Part shown: piece after piece, positions 29,433 through 37,888 of the stretch
How positions within the stretch are numbered: the first letter of the stretch is position 1
How the letters are laid out: each line of letters opens with the position of its first letter
Assembly: GCA_938023035.1 (NCBI GenBank)
Contig: CALIDI010000025.1
Span: 1 to 63,687, forward strand
Source: an uncultured Leptolyngbyaceae cyanobacterium
GTDB taxonomy: Bacteria; Cyanobacteriota; Cyanobacteriia; Leptolyngbyales; Leptolyngbyaceae
Direction of reading: 5' to 3'
Length of the DNA: 63,687 nt
Translations under genes and position numbers: made by a program
The notes under the pieces: generated by a model
Database searches by the model: none
What the model was told of the DNA's origin: nothing
The model's input: the letters and a program-made list of their open reading frames with translations, nothing else

Positions 29433-30691
29433 CAGTTTTTCATGTTTTCATTAATATCTGAAAGTACCCAAGCTTTCACTAATTCTATTTTTCCTTTTAG
29501 TTCAAAATTCACTTGAGCTTTTACTTCTACCTGATAACGCACTCTCTTATAAACAGCATCTGAAATTGTAATATCTCCTGCCGCTGTTAAACCTTCTAAA
29601 CGCTTTGCTGTATTTACCACATCACCAATGACGGTGTAAGTACGCACATCATCTCCACCAAATAAGCCTTCAATCACTTGTCCATAGTGAACAGCGCATC
29701 CTGCACCAAGCCCATAGGGTGAAAGCACGGCTTTAGCGGCCTTTTGCATAGCTTGAGCAGCACTCACAGCTTGCTCTGGTGTTGTGTAAATTGCCATTAC
29801 TTCATCAGCAGTAAAACTAACCCGCAGGGCATTAAAAGAGACTGCAACGGGTTCAACTTGTTGATAGTATTGGTTTAGAGCATCAGCGATAATCCGTGGT
29901 TGATTTTGCTTGCACCAGCTTGTGAATCCACGAATATCCATGAATAACACAGCGCGATCGCACTCTTGAAAGTTTAATCCATTTTGATCCGTCATAAACG
30001 TATCAACTGCATGGCTTCCCATTCCCCAGCGTGCCAACCTATTTAGCAGAGCATTTTTTTGCTTAATACGTCTTTGTTGTACTACAACTTGTAACCGTTG
30101 AACCCCCAACAGCAAACCAACCAGAATAAGACCGCTTGCTAAAAATAGGTGAGTGCTTTTTTCTACCAAGTTTTGAAAAAGTAGCCATCCATTCAGATGG
30201 ATCGGGTTTTGACCTAGACTGACGACCAAGTAGAATGCTAGAAGCATTAGCATTCTTAAAACACTTTCTAATGGAATCATCCATCGCTCTAGGCTAGTTT
30301 TATTTCGGTGATAATAAGTATTTTCAATCAAGCCGATCCCTATAGAAAAAATCCAAAACACGATGTGTGATGGTTCTTGAAAAAACCTTGATCTATCGAT
30401 TGGAAGATCAATTAGGGTATAAATACTGACTCCGATTAAATTACCAAATAATCGAGAAGCGTAGGGGCGAGATAAATAGGCTGTCTGTATAAGCATTGCA
30501 GCAATCAGAAGATATTCTGTTGGATTGCTAAAATAAGCTCGCCAACCATAAAATGTAATATCTGATAGGCTTTTAAGAATTAAGAAATGTCCACTATTAC
30601 CAAAGAACTCTGATAAAAAATCTGCCCAGAATGGTTTAGCTGTTTTTTTGATCAAACTACATTTCAACCAAGAACCTGGTAATATAGACAT
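29432..30691 (-). CDS. Membrane-bound class III adenylate/guanylate cyclase
   Basis: A 419-residue protein with an N-terminal region of about five hydrophobic segments (residues ~55-200) and a C-terminal class III cyclase domain from ~245. Metal-binding Asp252 is in LFMDIRGFTSW and Asp296 in FTADEVMAIY, where the usual GDG is changed to ADE. TYTVIGDVVNTAKRLE supplies the Asn and Arg of the transition-state site. The sensory part is not recognised. Start ATG has AAGGAG eight bases upstream. The gene is A/T-richer than its neighbours, consistent with an accessory block. Whether it makes cAMP or cGMP cannot be read. Confidence 0.85.
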   Translation of the reverse strand: MSILPGSWLKCSLIKKTAKPFWADFLSEFFGNSGHFLILKSLSDITFYGWRAYFSNPTEYLLIAAMLIQTAYLSRPYASRLFGNLIGVSIYTLIDLPIDRSRFFQEPSHIVFWIFSIGIGLIENTYYHRNKTSLERWMIPLESVLRMLMLLAFYLVVSLGQNPIHLNGWLLFQNLVEKSTHLFLASGLILVGLLLGVQRLQVVVQQRRIKQKNALLNRLARWGMGSHAVDTFMTDQNGLNFQECDRAVLFMDIRGFTSWCKQNQPRIIADALNQYYQQVEPVAVSFNALRVSFTADEVMAIYTTPEQAVSAAQAMQKAAKAVLSPYGLGAGCAVHYGQVIEGLFGGDDVRTYTVIGDVVNTAKRLEGLTAAGDITISDAVYKRVRYQVEVKAQVNFELKGKIELVKAWVLSDINENMKN

Positions 30692-30732
30692 AAAATTTCT
30701 CCTTTTCAGAGAGTATTAATGGGGATAGCTTA

Positions 30733-30845
30733 ATAGACAGGGCGCATCCCAGTTATGCAAGTTTGCCCTCATCCCCCTATCCCTTCTCCCAAAAAGGGAG
30801 AAGGGGGGCCAGATTGGAAGTCCCTCTCTAGTGACGTGCATCCTG
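30733..30845. repeat. Degenerate intergenic repeat related to the MITE-like family
   Basis: This contains GTTTGCCCTCATCCCC, an internal CTTCTCCC/GGGAGAAG hairpin and GTGACGTGCATCC near the other end, so parts match the family, but the overall alignment is loose. It lies between the cyclase and the PepSY-type gene. Confidence 0.45.
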
Positions 30846-30848
30846 CGT

Positions 30849-31417
30849 TCAGGAATTCTCTAAAGTTGGTGAACGACGCTTACGGATGATCCCTGACATC
30901 TGAATCCCTGTTATTAGCATTGCGATTAAGCTGGCTCCAACCAAAAGGACGTAGACCGGTCTGAGGGTTGGGCCAAGATAGGATCCCTGATGAATTTTTA
31001 GAAGGAAACCAACTTGATCGCTTGATAAACCAAACCAAGCTTTACCAAGACGATAGAATACACCTGTAACAGCACTGACAACAAGGGGCAAAGATGCGAT
31101 CGGAGCCATAACTTGATGTAACTTTCGTTCATTCAGTTTGAGGGTTTTAGATGTTGCCGCTTTTTTACGCTGCTTGATTAAAGTAATGCCGCTGATGACC
31201 ATACCCAGTAGCCCCAATCCAACCAGCAGAACATAAATTGGAACCAGCGGTTTACCCAAAAGCGCCCTTCATGCAACAGCATCATGAAATTGCCAAATTC
31301 CTTAGGCAAGCCAAACCAGCTTCTACCAATTCGATAGGCAACCCCGGTCAATGCTGTGAGCAGTAGAGGAATAAACAAAATTGGTGCAGTTTGTCGGTGC
31401 AGTTTTCGTAGATTCAT
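30849..31417 (-). pseudogene. PepSY-associated membrane protein, interrupted by a frameshift
   Basis: Two adjacent frames together encode a four-helix membrane protein built of two similar halves. Half one (from ATG 31417) reads LRKLHRQTAPILFIPLLLTA, TGVAYRIGRSWFGL and MMLLHEGRF; half two reads ERKLHQVMAPIASLPLVVSA, TGVFYRLGKAWFGL and LKIHQGSYLG. Just after HEGRF, in the run TTTTGGG at 31255-31261, the frame slips: one extra base restores LGKPLVPIYVLLVG, matching LGPTLRPVYVLLVG in half two. AGGAGA lies ten bases before the ATG. It may be a real mutation, a sequencing error or a slip site. Related proteins often accompany iron-siderophore uptake genes. Confidence 0.8.
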
Positions 31418-31473
31418 AACCAAATGTCTCCTGGTTGTGTAGTTCTGTCAGTACTGCTGGGGCTTAACCAGTT

Positions 31474-32145
31474 CTAAACTTCTGCCCATTTTCGGAGCAA
31501 GTTGGCATGAAGCTTACAGAGCAGGTCGAATTCCACAGTTTTGCCGTGTTTTTCAAAAATTGCATGTCGGACAGTATCCAGTTCAAATAGCATTTCGCGT
31601 TCATGGGCATCTCGAACGATGCTTTGTACCCAAGTCACTGCTGCTAGGCGAACTCCCTCAGTCACTTCGGCTACGCGGTGCAGAAATGTAGACGGATAGA
31701 CAATCATTGAGCCTGCTGCAAGTTTGAAGAACTGTTCTCCTAGGCTGGTGTCAATCACTAGCTCGCCACCGCTGTAGGTGTTGGGGTCACTGAGAAAGAG
31801 TGTGAGAGAGACATCAGAACGAGTCAAAATGTCATCTCCCATTAGGGCATTGTCGGTGTGGGTTCCATAAAACATACCGGCTTCATAGCGACTGAATAAA
31901 GGAGGCCGAACTGTTTTGGGGCGAATGGCTGTTTGAAAGAGAGAATTGTGCTTGAGTGCCTGATTGACGATCGCCCTAACTTCTTTAGCTGCGTCACTAT
32001 CCCCTTGCAACTGACAGTTTTCTTTCACTGTCTTGGCGTAGGTTCCGGCGGTCAACTTGCCGTCTACAAATTCTGCATCTTTCAAATTGACATGAATCCG
32101 TTCGAGTTCTTCAGATGTGAGGACGTTATCAATACAGAGAATCAT
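31474..32145 (-). CDS. PiuC/YbiX-type Fe(II)/2-oxoglutarate dioxygenase (PKHD-type hydroxylase)
   Basis: A 223-residue prolyl-hydroxylase-fold dioxygenase, close in layout to E. coli YbiX and Pseudomonas PiuC. Iron ligands are His96 and Asp98 (GTHTDN) and His156 (FLHRVAEVT); Arg166 in GVRLAAVTWVQS would bind 2-oxoglutarate. LTLFLSDPNTYSGGELVI and the C-terminal ANLLRKWAEV are family hallmarks. Such genes usually sit beside TonB-dependent siderophore receptors, but none is present here. ATG at 32145 is preferred over a TTG three codons earlier. Neighbours on the same strand are the PepSY-type gene and the GER-repeat lipoprotein. Its substrate is unknown. Confidence 0.92.
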   Translation of the reverse strand: MILCIDNVLTSEELERIHVNLKDAEFVDGKLTAGTYAKTVKENCQLQGDSDAAKEVRAIVNQALKHNSLFQTAIRPKTVRPPLFSRYEAGMFYGTHTDNALMGDDILTRSDVSLTLFLSDPNTYSGGELVIDTSLGEQFFKLAAGSMIVYPSTFLHRVAEVTEGVRLAAVTWVQSIVRDAHEREMLFELDTVRHAIFEKHGKTVEFDLLCKLHANLLRKWAEV

Positions 32146-32264
32146 GGCACTCAAGCACAGTTGTATTAGAGATTGCGTTAGCAGTTGATTAGCAGGTTGA
32201 CTGTTTGTGCACTCAGCCTGGGCAAAGTCAACCTTCGTTCAATTGGAGTGGCTTAGGCTGATGT

Positions 32265-32621
32265 CTACCAAACTCCATATTCACCGCGCTCACCCCGTTC
32301 ACCGCGCTCACCCCGTTCACCCCGTTCACCCCGTTCGCCGCGCTCACCAGATTCACCGCGTTCACCACCGCCTCGTTTAGAGGCAAAAATTAGTGCAGGG
32401 GAAGAATCTGAAGAACGTGTAGATACAAGCTGGGCAACTTCTGATGCCGGTGATTGCTTTGGTAATGCACTCGATTCCCCACCTTCACCATTTTGCAAAC
32501 TGGGAGAAGGACTCGGAGAGGGTGCACCGCCTTCTTCACCGCCAGCGTCGGCAGGTCCACAGGCGGTCAGGGTTGCAGCGAAACCAAGGCTGAGAAATAG
32601 AGCGATCGCTTTAGAGTTCAT
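32265..32621 (-). CDS. Small lipoprotein with C-terminal Gly-Glu-Arg repeat
   Basis: A 118-residue protein. The N-terminus is a lipoprotein signal (KAIALFLSLGFAATLTACG) with the lipobox Cys at 21. A Pro/Ser-rich linker follows, and the last ~30 residues are tandem GER triplets closing with GEYGVW. The repeat gives a collagen-like Gly-X-Y pattern and, in DNA, a 9-base minisatellite. No function is known. ATG at 32621 has AAAGGAA upstream; a longer frame to 32768 lacks lipoprotein logic. It lies between the dioxygenase and the two-component genes, which suggests a shared regulon. Confidence 0.75.
   Translation of the reverse strand: MNSKAIALFLSLGFAATLTACGPADAGGEEGGAPSPSPSPSLQNGEGGESSALPKQSPASEVAQLVSTRSSDSSPALIFASKRGGGERGESGERGERGERGERGERGERGERGEYGVW
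32274..32378. repeat. 9-bp coding minisatellite (GER repeat)
   Basis: About nine tandem 9-base or half units alternating TCACCGCGC and TCACCCCGT (plus strand), encoding GER on the minus strand. It is likely to vary in copy number between strains. Confidence 0.85.
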
Positions 32622-32855
32622 GACAGGTTCCTTTGGTAAAAATTGAGAGTTAAGGTAAGAACAGACAACGAAAAGTAAAGATACAGGAGAGATACCCCTG
32701 CGAATTGAGGTCAAAGATAGAGACAGTGCCTTAGATAGTGACATGCTCTCGTTCTCCTCTTTGTCCATAGCTGGAGCTACTAATTAGTAAAGTCTGGAAA
32801 AGTAAAGAAGTCGGAAACTTGGACTGAGTTTCTCAATTTCTCAGAAGGGAATGGT

Positions 32856-34253
32856 TTATCCTGCTAGGGGGAGCTTCACGTAGAAGCGGCTGCCTTCTCC
32901 TAACTCGCTTTGTACGGTGATATCGCCTTGATGGCGTTGGGCAATGGTTTTGGCGATCGCCAGCCCTAGCCCAGAACCCGCCTCATATCGACTACGAGCT
33001 TGGTCGGCGCGCCAAAAGCGATCAAAAATATGCAGCAGGTGTTCAGGAGCAATGCCGATACCTGTATCCTGAACGGTTACAAGGGCGTGAGTTCCCATTC
33101 GCTGTAGTGACACCATCACCGTTCCACCTGATGGCGTATATTGCAACGCATTCGTTAAGAGATTCATGAATAACTGCTGAAGCTGGGAGGCATCTCCACT
33201 GACCTCCATGCCAGGAACCAATTGGAATTTTAGGGAAATCTGGGACTGCTCAGCGCGATCGCGACAGAGATCCATCAAGTCTTCCAACAGTTCATCTAAG
33301 GCGATGCGTCGCCATCCGCTTTGATCGGGGGCTTGCCGATCCAAGCGAGCCAACAGCAACAAGTCATCTACTAATCGGCTCATTTGGGCTGAAGCGGATG
33401 CCATGGAGATGAGCTTTTCCATATCAGCCGGATGAATGCGCTCTGGATGACTTTGCATCACTGCAATTGATGCGCGAATAACGGTGAGTGGGTTGCGCAA
33501 CTCATGGGAGGCATCTGAGGTAAACTGTTTCAACTGATCAAAGCTTTGCACAACCGGCTTTAGCGACTCACGAGTCAGCCAGATTCCACCCAGTGCCGCT
33601 AATCCTGAAACGGTCACCACTCCAACAATTAAGCTCCACTGTAAACGGTGCAGTTCTGCTTCCAATGTAACGGTTGACTCAGTGACACGGACGTACCCCA
33701 AGATTTGAGCAGGATTCATTGTGGAAACTGCGTAGACAGGCTTGGTGAAGCTACGGATGTTACCCGCTTGCATCAATATCCCCTGCTGAGGGATATTGGA
33801 TGGGAGCGAAGTCTGCAAGAAAAGCCCCCCTTCCCGCACCATTAATCGCCGCTGTGCATCGTACCATTCCACACCTTGATGAGAGGCCGCTAGGGGACTC
33901 ACAGCAATCTGCGACGCAGATTTTGCCTGATACTTACCCATTAGTTGAGATAGCGTGATTGGAACTGGCATTCCATTATTCCCAACTGGCACATAGCCTT
34001 GGTATTTATCCTCTGTTGTCAGTTCTTCATATTCATGCTGAATAATCTCCAGTATCCCTGTAGAGGAAGCGGTCACCTGTCGGAGGTGAGTGTCTAATTG
34101 TTGGTTGCGATCGCGTGCAACCAACAGATAAACCGCCGCAGAAAATGTTCCTAAAATTGCGGCAATGATTAGAAAATAAAAGAACAGCAGTCGATTTCGT
34201 AAACGACGAAACCGATAGTTAGAGATTGGGGTTGAGTCGGTATCCCAAACCAT
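32856..34253 (-). CDS. Sensor histidine kinase (RppB-like)
   Basis: A 465-residue membrane kinase. One membrane segment lies at ~22-45 and another at ~207-228, bracketing a periplasmic sensor region. The phosphoacceptor His250 is in SDASHELRNPLTVI, followed by N box NLLTNALQYTPSGG, DTGIGIAPEHLLHIFDRFWRAD and GSGLGLAIAKTIA. It pairs with the regulator gene just upstream on the same strand, overlapping it by 35 bases from ATG 34253 (a GTG at 34283 is also possible). The pair resembles cyanobacterial RppA/RppB (NrsR/NrsS) redox or metal sensors; the signal is not readable. Confidence 0.9.
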   Translation of the reverse strand: MVWDTDSTPISNYRFRRLRNRLLFFYFLIIAAILGTFSAAVYLLVARDRNQQLDTHLRQVTASSTGILEIIQHEYEELTTEDKYQGYVPVGNNGMPVPITLSQLMGKYQAKSASQIAVSPLAASHQGVEWYDAQRRLMVREGGLFLQTSLPSNIPQQGILMQAGNIRSFTKPVYAVSTMNPAQILGYVRVTESTVTLEAELHRLQWSLIVGVVTVSGLAALGGIWLTRESLKPVVQSFDQLKQFTSDASHELRNPLTVIRASIAVMQSHPERIHPADMEKLISMASASAQMSRLVDDLLLLARLDRQAPDQSGWRRIALDELLEDLMDLCRDRAEQSQISLKFQLVPGMEVSGDASQLQQLFMNLLTNALQYTPSGGTVMVSLQRMGTHALVTVQDTGIGIAPEHLLHIFDRFWRADQARSRYEAGSGLGLAIAKTIAQRHQGDITVQSELGEGSRFYVKLPLAG

Positions 34254-34896
34254 AAACAGTCTCAATGAGATTGGGCGGCGCACCTGCGGCTTTGAGCTTC
34301 TGACGCAAGCTGCGCAAATGAACTTTCACAGTTTCTTCTCCAGGCATGTCTTCAAATGCCCATACGCGCTCTAAAATTGCGCTACGACTGAGAACACGAC
34401 TGCCATTGCGCAAGAATAATTCTAGTAAAGCATATTCCTTAGGGGTCAAAAGCAAGGGAGAATCACGATACATCACCAGACATTCATTCGTGTTCAATGT
34501 CAAGTTTTCCCACTCTAAGATGGGTGAAAATGTAACATTGCCACGCCGCAGCAGTGCGCGAATCCTTGCCAACAACTCTGGCAGGTCAAACGGTTTAATT
34601 ACATAGTCGTCAGCCCCAACATCTAGCCCTAAGACCTTATCGGCACTGGCATCACGTGCAGTCAGCATCAGAACTGGAGTTTGATTGCCACTTTGGCGCA
34701 GTTGTTTACAGAGGCTAATCCCATCCAGTTTTGGCAACATTAAGTCTAGAACAATCAAATCAAACGTACCTGTTTCGGCAAATGTCAGACCAAGCTCACC
34801 ATCATGAGCGACTTCTACTACATAATGCTGATCGCGCAAGGCTTCTGCGATCGCTGTTGCAATGCGAGAATCATCCTCCACTAGCAGGATTTTCAT
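34219..34896 (-). CDS. OmpR/PhoB-family response regulator (RppA-like)
   Basis: A 225-residue regulator. Receiver domain residues 1-120 with Asp51 in LIVLDLMLPKLDG and Lys in YVIKPFDLPELLARI; winged-helix DNA-binding domain ~128-223 (LTPKEYALLELFLRNG, SAILERVWAF, TVKVHLRSLRQKL, TVYGLGYRL). It is close in pattern to RppA/NrsR. The C-terminus overlaps the kinase gene. The ATG is followed upstream by a perfect 17-base tandem duplication, so the leader has changed recently. Likely targets are the adjacent lipoprotein-dioxygenase-PepSY genes; this is inference. Confidence 0.92.
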   Translation of the reverse strand: MKILLVEDDSRIATAIAEALRDQHYVVEVAHDGELGLTFAETGTFDLIVLDLMLPKLDGISLCKQLRQSGNQTPVLMLTARDASADKVLGLDVGADDYVIKPFDLPELLARIRALLRRGNVTFSPILEWENLTLNTNECLVMYRDSPLLLTPKEYALLELFLRNGSRVLSRSAILERVWAFEDMPGEETVKVHLRSLRQKLKAAGAPPNLIETVYGLGYRLNPNL

Positions 34897-34897
34897 T

Positions 34898-34931
34898 ACT
34901 ATTGCTCATACAAAACTATTGCTCATACAAA
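34898..34931. repeat. Perfect 17-bp tandem duplication
   Basis: ACTATTGCTCATACAAA occurs twice in direct succession immediately upstream of the response-regulator start codon. Confidence 0.92.
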
Positions 34932-35314
34932 CAGGTTGACGCTCTACCTCAAGTAGCGCTACCGATACTGCCATGATCTTAAGATAACGTTGAGATGGCA
35001 GGCTGAACGAAAGCAGGTTAGACGCTAACACTTATGGTCTACTGTAGCTAAAAACTGTCCTAGTCATAGCAGAGCAGTTGTGGGATCGCTTAACTTGAAC
35101 GATGCATCGTCATTATCCAAGTCATCATTGAGATCAACAGTCTTCAAGGTCAAATGATGTTGACCTGCTAGCGCGCTGTTCTAAACTTCATTACATCCTT
35201 GTGCAAACTCTTGAAATCCCTGTAAGCCCAAATCTACAGCATTGAAGATTTCAGCGCTGTGGTCAGGATGATGAAAGCTCTTGCAATAGTGCTAGGGTTC
35301 GATTTTGAATGCTG
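34932..35314. other. Intergenic region with a 20-bp palindrome
   Basis: No gene. An inverted repeat AGGTCAA-ATGATG-TTGACCT (35147-35166) could be a regulator site or a hairpin; GATGCATC at 35101-35108 is a smaller palindrome. The region lies beyond the end of uraD and upstream of the two-component genes. Confidence 0.5.
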
Positions 35315-35812
35315 TTACACGATCTGGTCACAAAGGCGAAAGTAGGCGATCTGGGCGATTTCCTGTAAGGCCTGCTGCAATTCTGCTGCTGGTGTGTGGT
35401 GCAGGCGATCGCGAAAGGCCTCTAGAATGCTCGTTTTCGTGTGGTTCTTTACCGCAAGAATAAACGGAAAGCCAAACCGCTCACGATAGGCGGCATTCAG
35501 TTGGTGAAATTGCTCATACTCTGCGGCTGACAGTCGATCTAGCCCGGCACCCGCTTGTTCTTTGACCGAAGCATCTGCCATTTTCGCCTGGCTGCCCAAA
35601 TCTGGGTGTGCCTGCACCAGGGTCAGTTGTGACTCCTGATTCCAGCTTTGGACGATGGCCACCATTCGTTGATGAAGATCTGTCACATTCTTAAAGGGGC
35701 GCTGTTCCCAAACCTGTTGGGCGATCGCAGGGGTATCTTCAAACACAGTTCCGAGAATAGTTACAAATTCTGCCTGGGTCATTTGATTGATTTGATGAAT
35801 TGAATAGGGCAT
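35315..35812 (-). CDS. uraD: 2-oxo-4-hydroxy-4-carboxy-5-ureidoimidazoline decarboxylase
   Basis: UraD converts OHCU to (S)-allantoin, the last step of urate oxidation. The 165-residue protein has the family features NQMTQAEFVTILGTVFEDTP, LVQAHPDLGSQAKMADAS (with the catalytic His in AHPDLG) and NAAYRERFGFPFILAVK. The ATG at 35812 is used; the in-frame extension to 35914 overlaps the deaminase gene. The upstream deaminase stop is only five bases away, so they are in one operon with uraH. Confidence 0.94.
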   Translation of the reverse strand: MPYSIHQINQMTQAEFVTILGTVFEDTPAIAQQVWEQRPFKNVTDLHQRMVAIVQSWNQESQLTLVQAHPDLGSQAKMADASVKEQAGAGLDRLSAAEYEQFHQLNAAYRERFGFPFILAVKNHTKTSILEAFRDRLHHTPAAELQQALQEIAQIAYFRLCDQIV

Positions 35813-35817
35813 AGCAA

Positions 35818-37182
35818 TCAGATGGGTTCGATTAATTGTTGGGCGAGATGATTGGCCGTTTCTAGCAAAGGCATCAGTTCTACGGTGGTCAGTTGTCCTT
35901 GATCCACCACGCAACGTCCATTGATAAAGCTGTAGTCTACCTGGTCTACCAGGCAGAATAAGAGGGCCGCGACTGGATCATGCAGTGCTCCTGCAAAGGT
36001 AGGCCGATCTAGGTTAATGGCGACGACATCTGCTGCCATACCAGGGGCCAGACAGCCAATATCGTTGCGCCCCAGCACCTTGGCTCCCCCAATTGTGGCG
36101 ACCTCTAGCATCTGGCGGGCAGTCATTTCGCTCACCTCGCAGTGCCTTACTCGCGCCAGTAGCAGGGCCATCCGTGCTTCTTGCAATAAGTTACCAGCAT
36201 CATTCGAGGCTGAGCCATCTACCCCTAAACCCACTGGCACTCGTTGATTTAACAGTTTTCGGATCGGCGCAATGCCGCTAGCCAGACGCATATTGCTACA
36301 GGGGCAGTGGGCTACGCCGGTACCCGTATGGGCAAATTTGGCGATCGCCCGATCATCCAGTTGCACGCAGTGGGCATGCCAGACATCACTCCCCAGCCAA
36401 CCTACTGACTCAGCATAGTCCCCTGGAGCCATACCAAAGTTCTCTAGGCTATAGGAAACATCCGACTGATTTTCAGCTAAATGCGTATGTAACCTTACCC
36501 CCGCATAGGCTCTGGCCAGAGCCGCTGATTCACGCATCAAATCTTGAGAGACAGAAAATGGCGAGCAGGGGGCCAGGGTAATGCGCAGCATTGAATAGGG
36601 ATGGTTGTCATGGTACTGCTCAATCAAACGCTGGGAATCTTTGAGAATGGCGGTTTCTGGTTCTACCAAACTATCGGGTGGTAGCCCCCCCTGACTTTCA
36701 CCAACGCTCATACTGCCCCGACTGGCATGAAACCGTAGCCCAATCTCTTGAATGGCCTGAATTTCGTCATCTAGGGTGCAATCGTTGGGAAAAATATAAA
36801 GATGGTCGCTGGCGGTTGTGCAGCCAGAGAGCATCAGCTCTGCCGCAGCCACTTGAGCACTGACATAAACCCCTCTGGCTGTTAGATTTGACCAGATTGG
36901 GTACAGGGTTTGCAGCCAGTTAAATAAACCACAATTCTGGGCAGCGGGTACGACTCGCGTCAGGCTTTGGTAGAAGTGGTGGTGGGTGTTAACCAGGCCA
37001 GGAAGCACCAAGTGCTTGCCTTCGAGGTCTAGCACTTGATCGGCGGTGGTGGGCAATTCAGCCGTCAAACCCACTTGTTCGATTACGTTGTCTCGAATGA
37101 AAAGACCACCGTTGGCTAATTCCCGGCGATCGCAATCCATCGTCACCAGGGTATGGCTATTTTTAATCAATAGCGTGGGCAT
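35818..37182 (-). CDS. 8-oxoguanine deaminase (amidohydrolase)
   Basis: A 454-residue amidohydrolase of the ATZ/TRZ group. Metal ligands His67 and His69 are in LVNTHHHFYQSLTR; a later ligand His is in VRLHTHLAEN and the Asp in LGVDGSASND. The LFNWLQTLYPIW and STASDHLYIFP-like (CTTASDHLYIFP) segments fit 8-oxoguanine deaminase, which makes urate directly from 8-oxoguanine. Position between uraH and uraD strengthens this over cytosine or guanine deaminase. ATG at 37182; 23 bases downstream of uraH's stop. Confidence 0.9.
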   Translation of the reverse strand: MPTLLIKNSHTLVTMDCDRRELANGGLFIRDNVIEQVGLTAELPTTADQVLDLEGKHLVLPGLVNTHHHFYQSLTRVVPAAQNCGLFNWLQTLYPIWSNLTARGVYVSAQVAAAELMLSGCTTASDHLYIFPNDCTLDDEIQAIQEIGLRFHASRGSMSVGESQGGLPPDSLVEPETAILKDSQRLIEQYHDNHPYSMLRITLAPCSPFSVSQDLMRESAALARAYAGVRLHTHLAENQSDVSYSLENFGMAPGDYAESVGWLGSDVWHAHCVQLDDRAIAKFAHTGTGVAHCPCSNMRLASGIAPIRKLLNQRVPVGLGVDGSASNDAGNLLQEARMALLLARVRHCEVSEMTARQMLEVATIGGAKVLGRNDIGCLAPGMAADVVAINLDRPTFAGALHDPVAALLFCLVDQVDYSFINGRCVVDQGQLTTVELMPLLETANHLAQQLIEPI

Positions 37183-37205
37183 AGGGCAAACTATCCAATC
37201 AGAGC

Positions 37206-37562
37206 TTAACTACCGCGATAGGTACTGTAAGCCCAGGGAGAGGCGAGAAGCGGTACATGGTAGTGTCCCTGGGGGTCAGCGATGCCGAATTGAAGTGGCA
37301 CTTGATTCAGAAAGGGTGGGTCAGGCAAAGTAGCATCCAGTTTGGCAAAATACTCACCTACCGCAAAAACCAATTCATACACACCGACGATTAGTGCTTC
37401 ATCGGCAAGTAAGGGGGTATCAGTACGGCCATCACTATTGGTCGTAGTGGTTTTAAGGTGGTGTTTGCTGCCTGCTGCATCGACTGACCAGAGGTCAATT
37501 CGCAGTCCTGCCGCAGGGCAGCCATGGGCTGTGTCTAAAACATGGGTCGTTAACTTTCCCAT
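37206..37562 (-). CDS. uraH: 5-hydroxyisourate hydrolase (transthyretin-like)
   Basis: UraH hydrolyses 5-hydroxyisourate to OHCU. The 118-residue transthyretin-like protein begins MGKLTTHVLDTAHGCPAAG, contains YHVPLLASPWAYSTYRGS, and ends in the diagnostic YRGS tetrapeptide. His7 and Arg-containing motifs of the active site are present. It is the first gene of the uraH-deaminase-uraD operon. Confidence 0.96.
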   Translation of the reverse strand: MGKLTTHVLDTAHGCPAAGLRIDLWSVDAAGSKHHLKTTTTNSDGRTDTPLLADEALIVGVYELVFAVGEYFAKLDATLPDPPFLNQVPLQFGIADPQGHYHVPLLASPWAYSTYRGS

Positions 37563-37888
37563 AAGAATTCCTTTTAAGTTTAAGTCGGGAGTATGAGCGT
37601 GAAGGGGTACGAGGGATACTACCGTTGCCGTTTGGCCTGAAAAAGTCTGGGTTTATACCAGATAGATATGGTTTATCCCCATTGACCAGGGTGCAACGAT
37701 GGGTGAATCGAGCAGATTAGTAGACGAAGGCATCCGTCTGGCTACCCTTACTCCAACTGCTCTAACACCCTGGGAGAGGGGCTTTGAGCTGGCTCCCCTG
37801 CTCTTTTGATGGAAGCAGAGGCGAGGGGATGAGAGTGGCTGGGGCTAGGCCAGAAATTTCTGCCGGGCTGTACTGGCGCAAATTGCGC
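37563..37888. other. Intergenic region between the urate hydroxylase and uraH
   Basis: No gene. It contains degenerate repeat sequence (TGGGAGAGGGGCTTTGAG and a CATCCCC-like block, 37735-37835) of the general type seen elsewhere. It separates the urate hydroxylase gene from uraH, so the cluster may have two transcripts. Confidence 0.45.
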
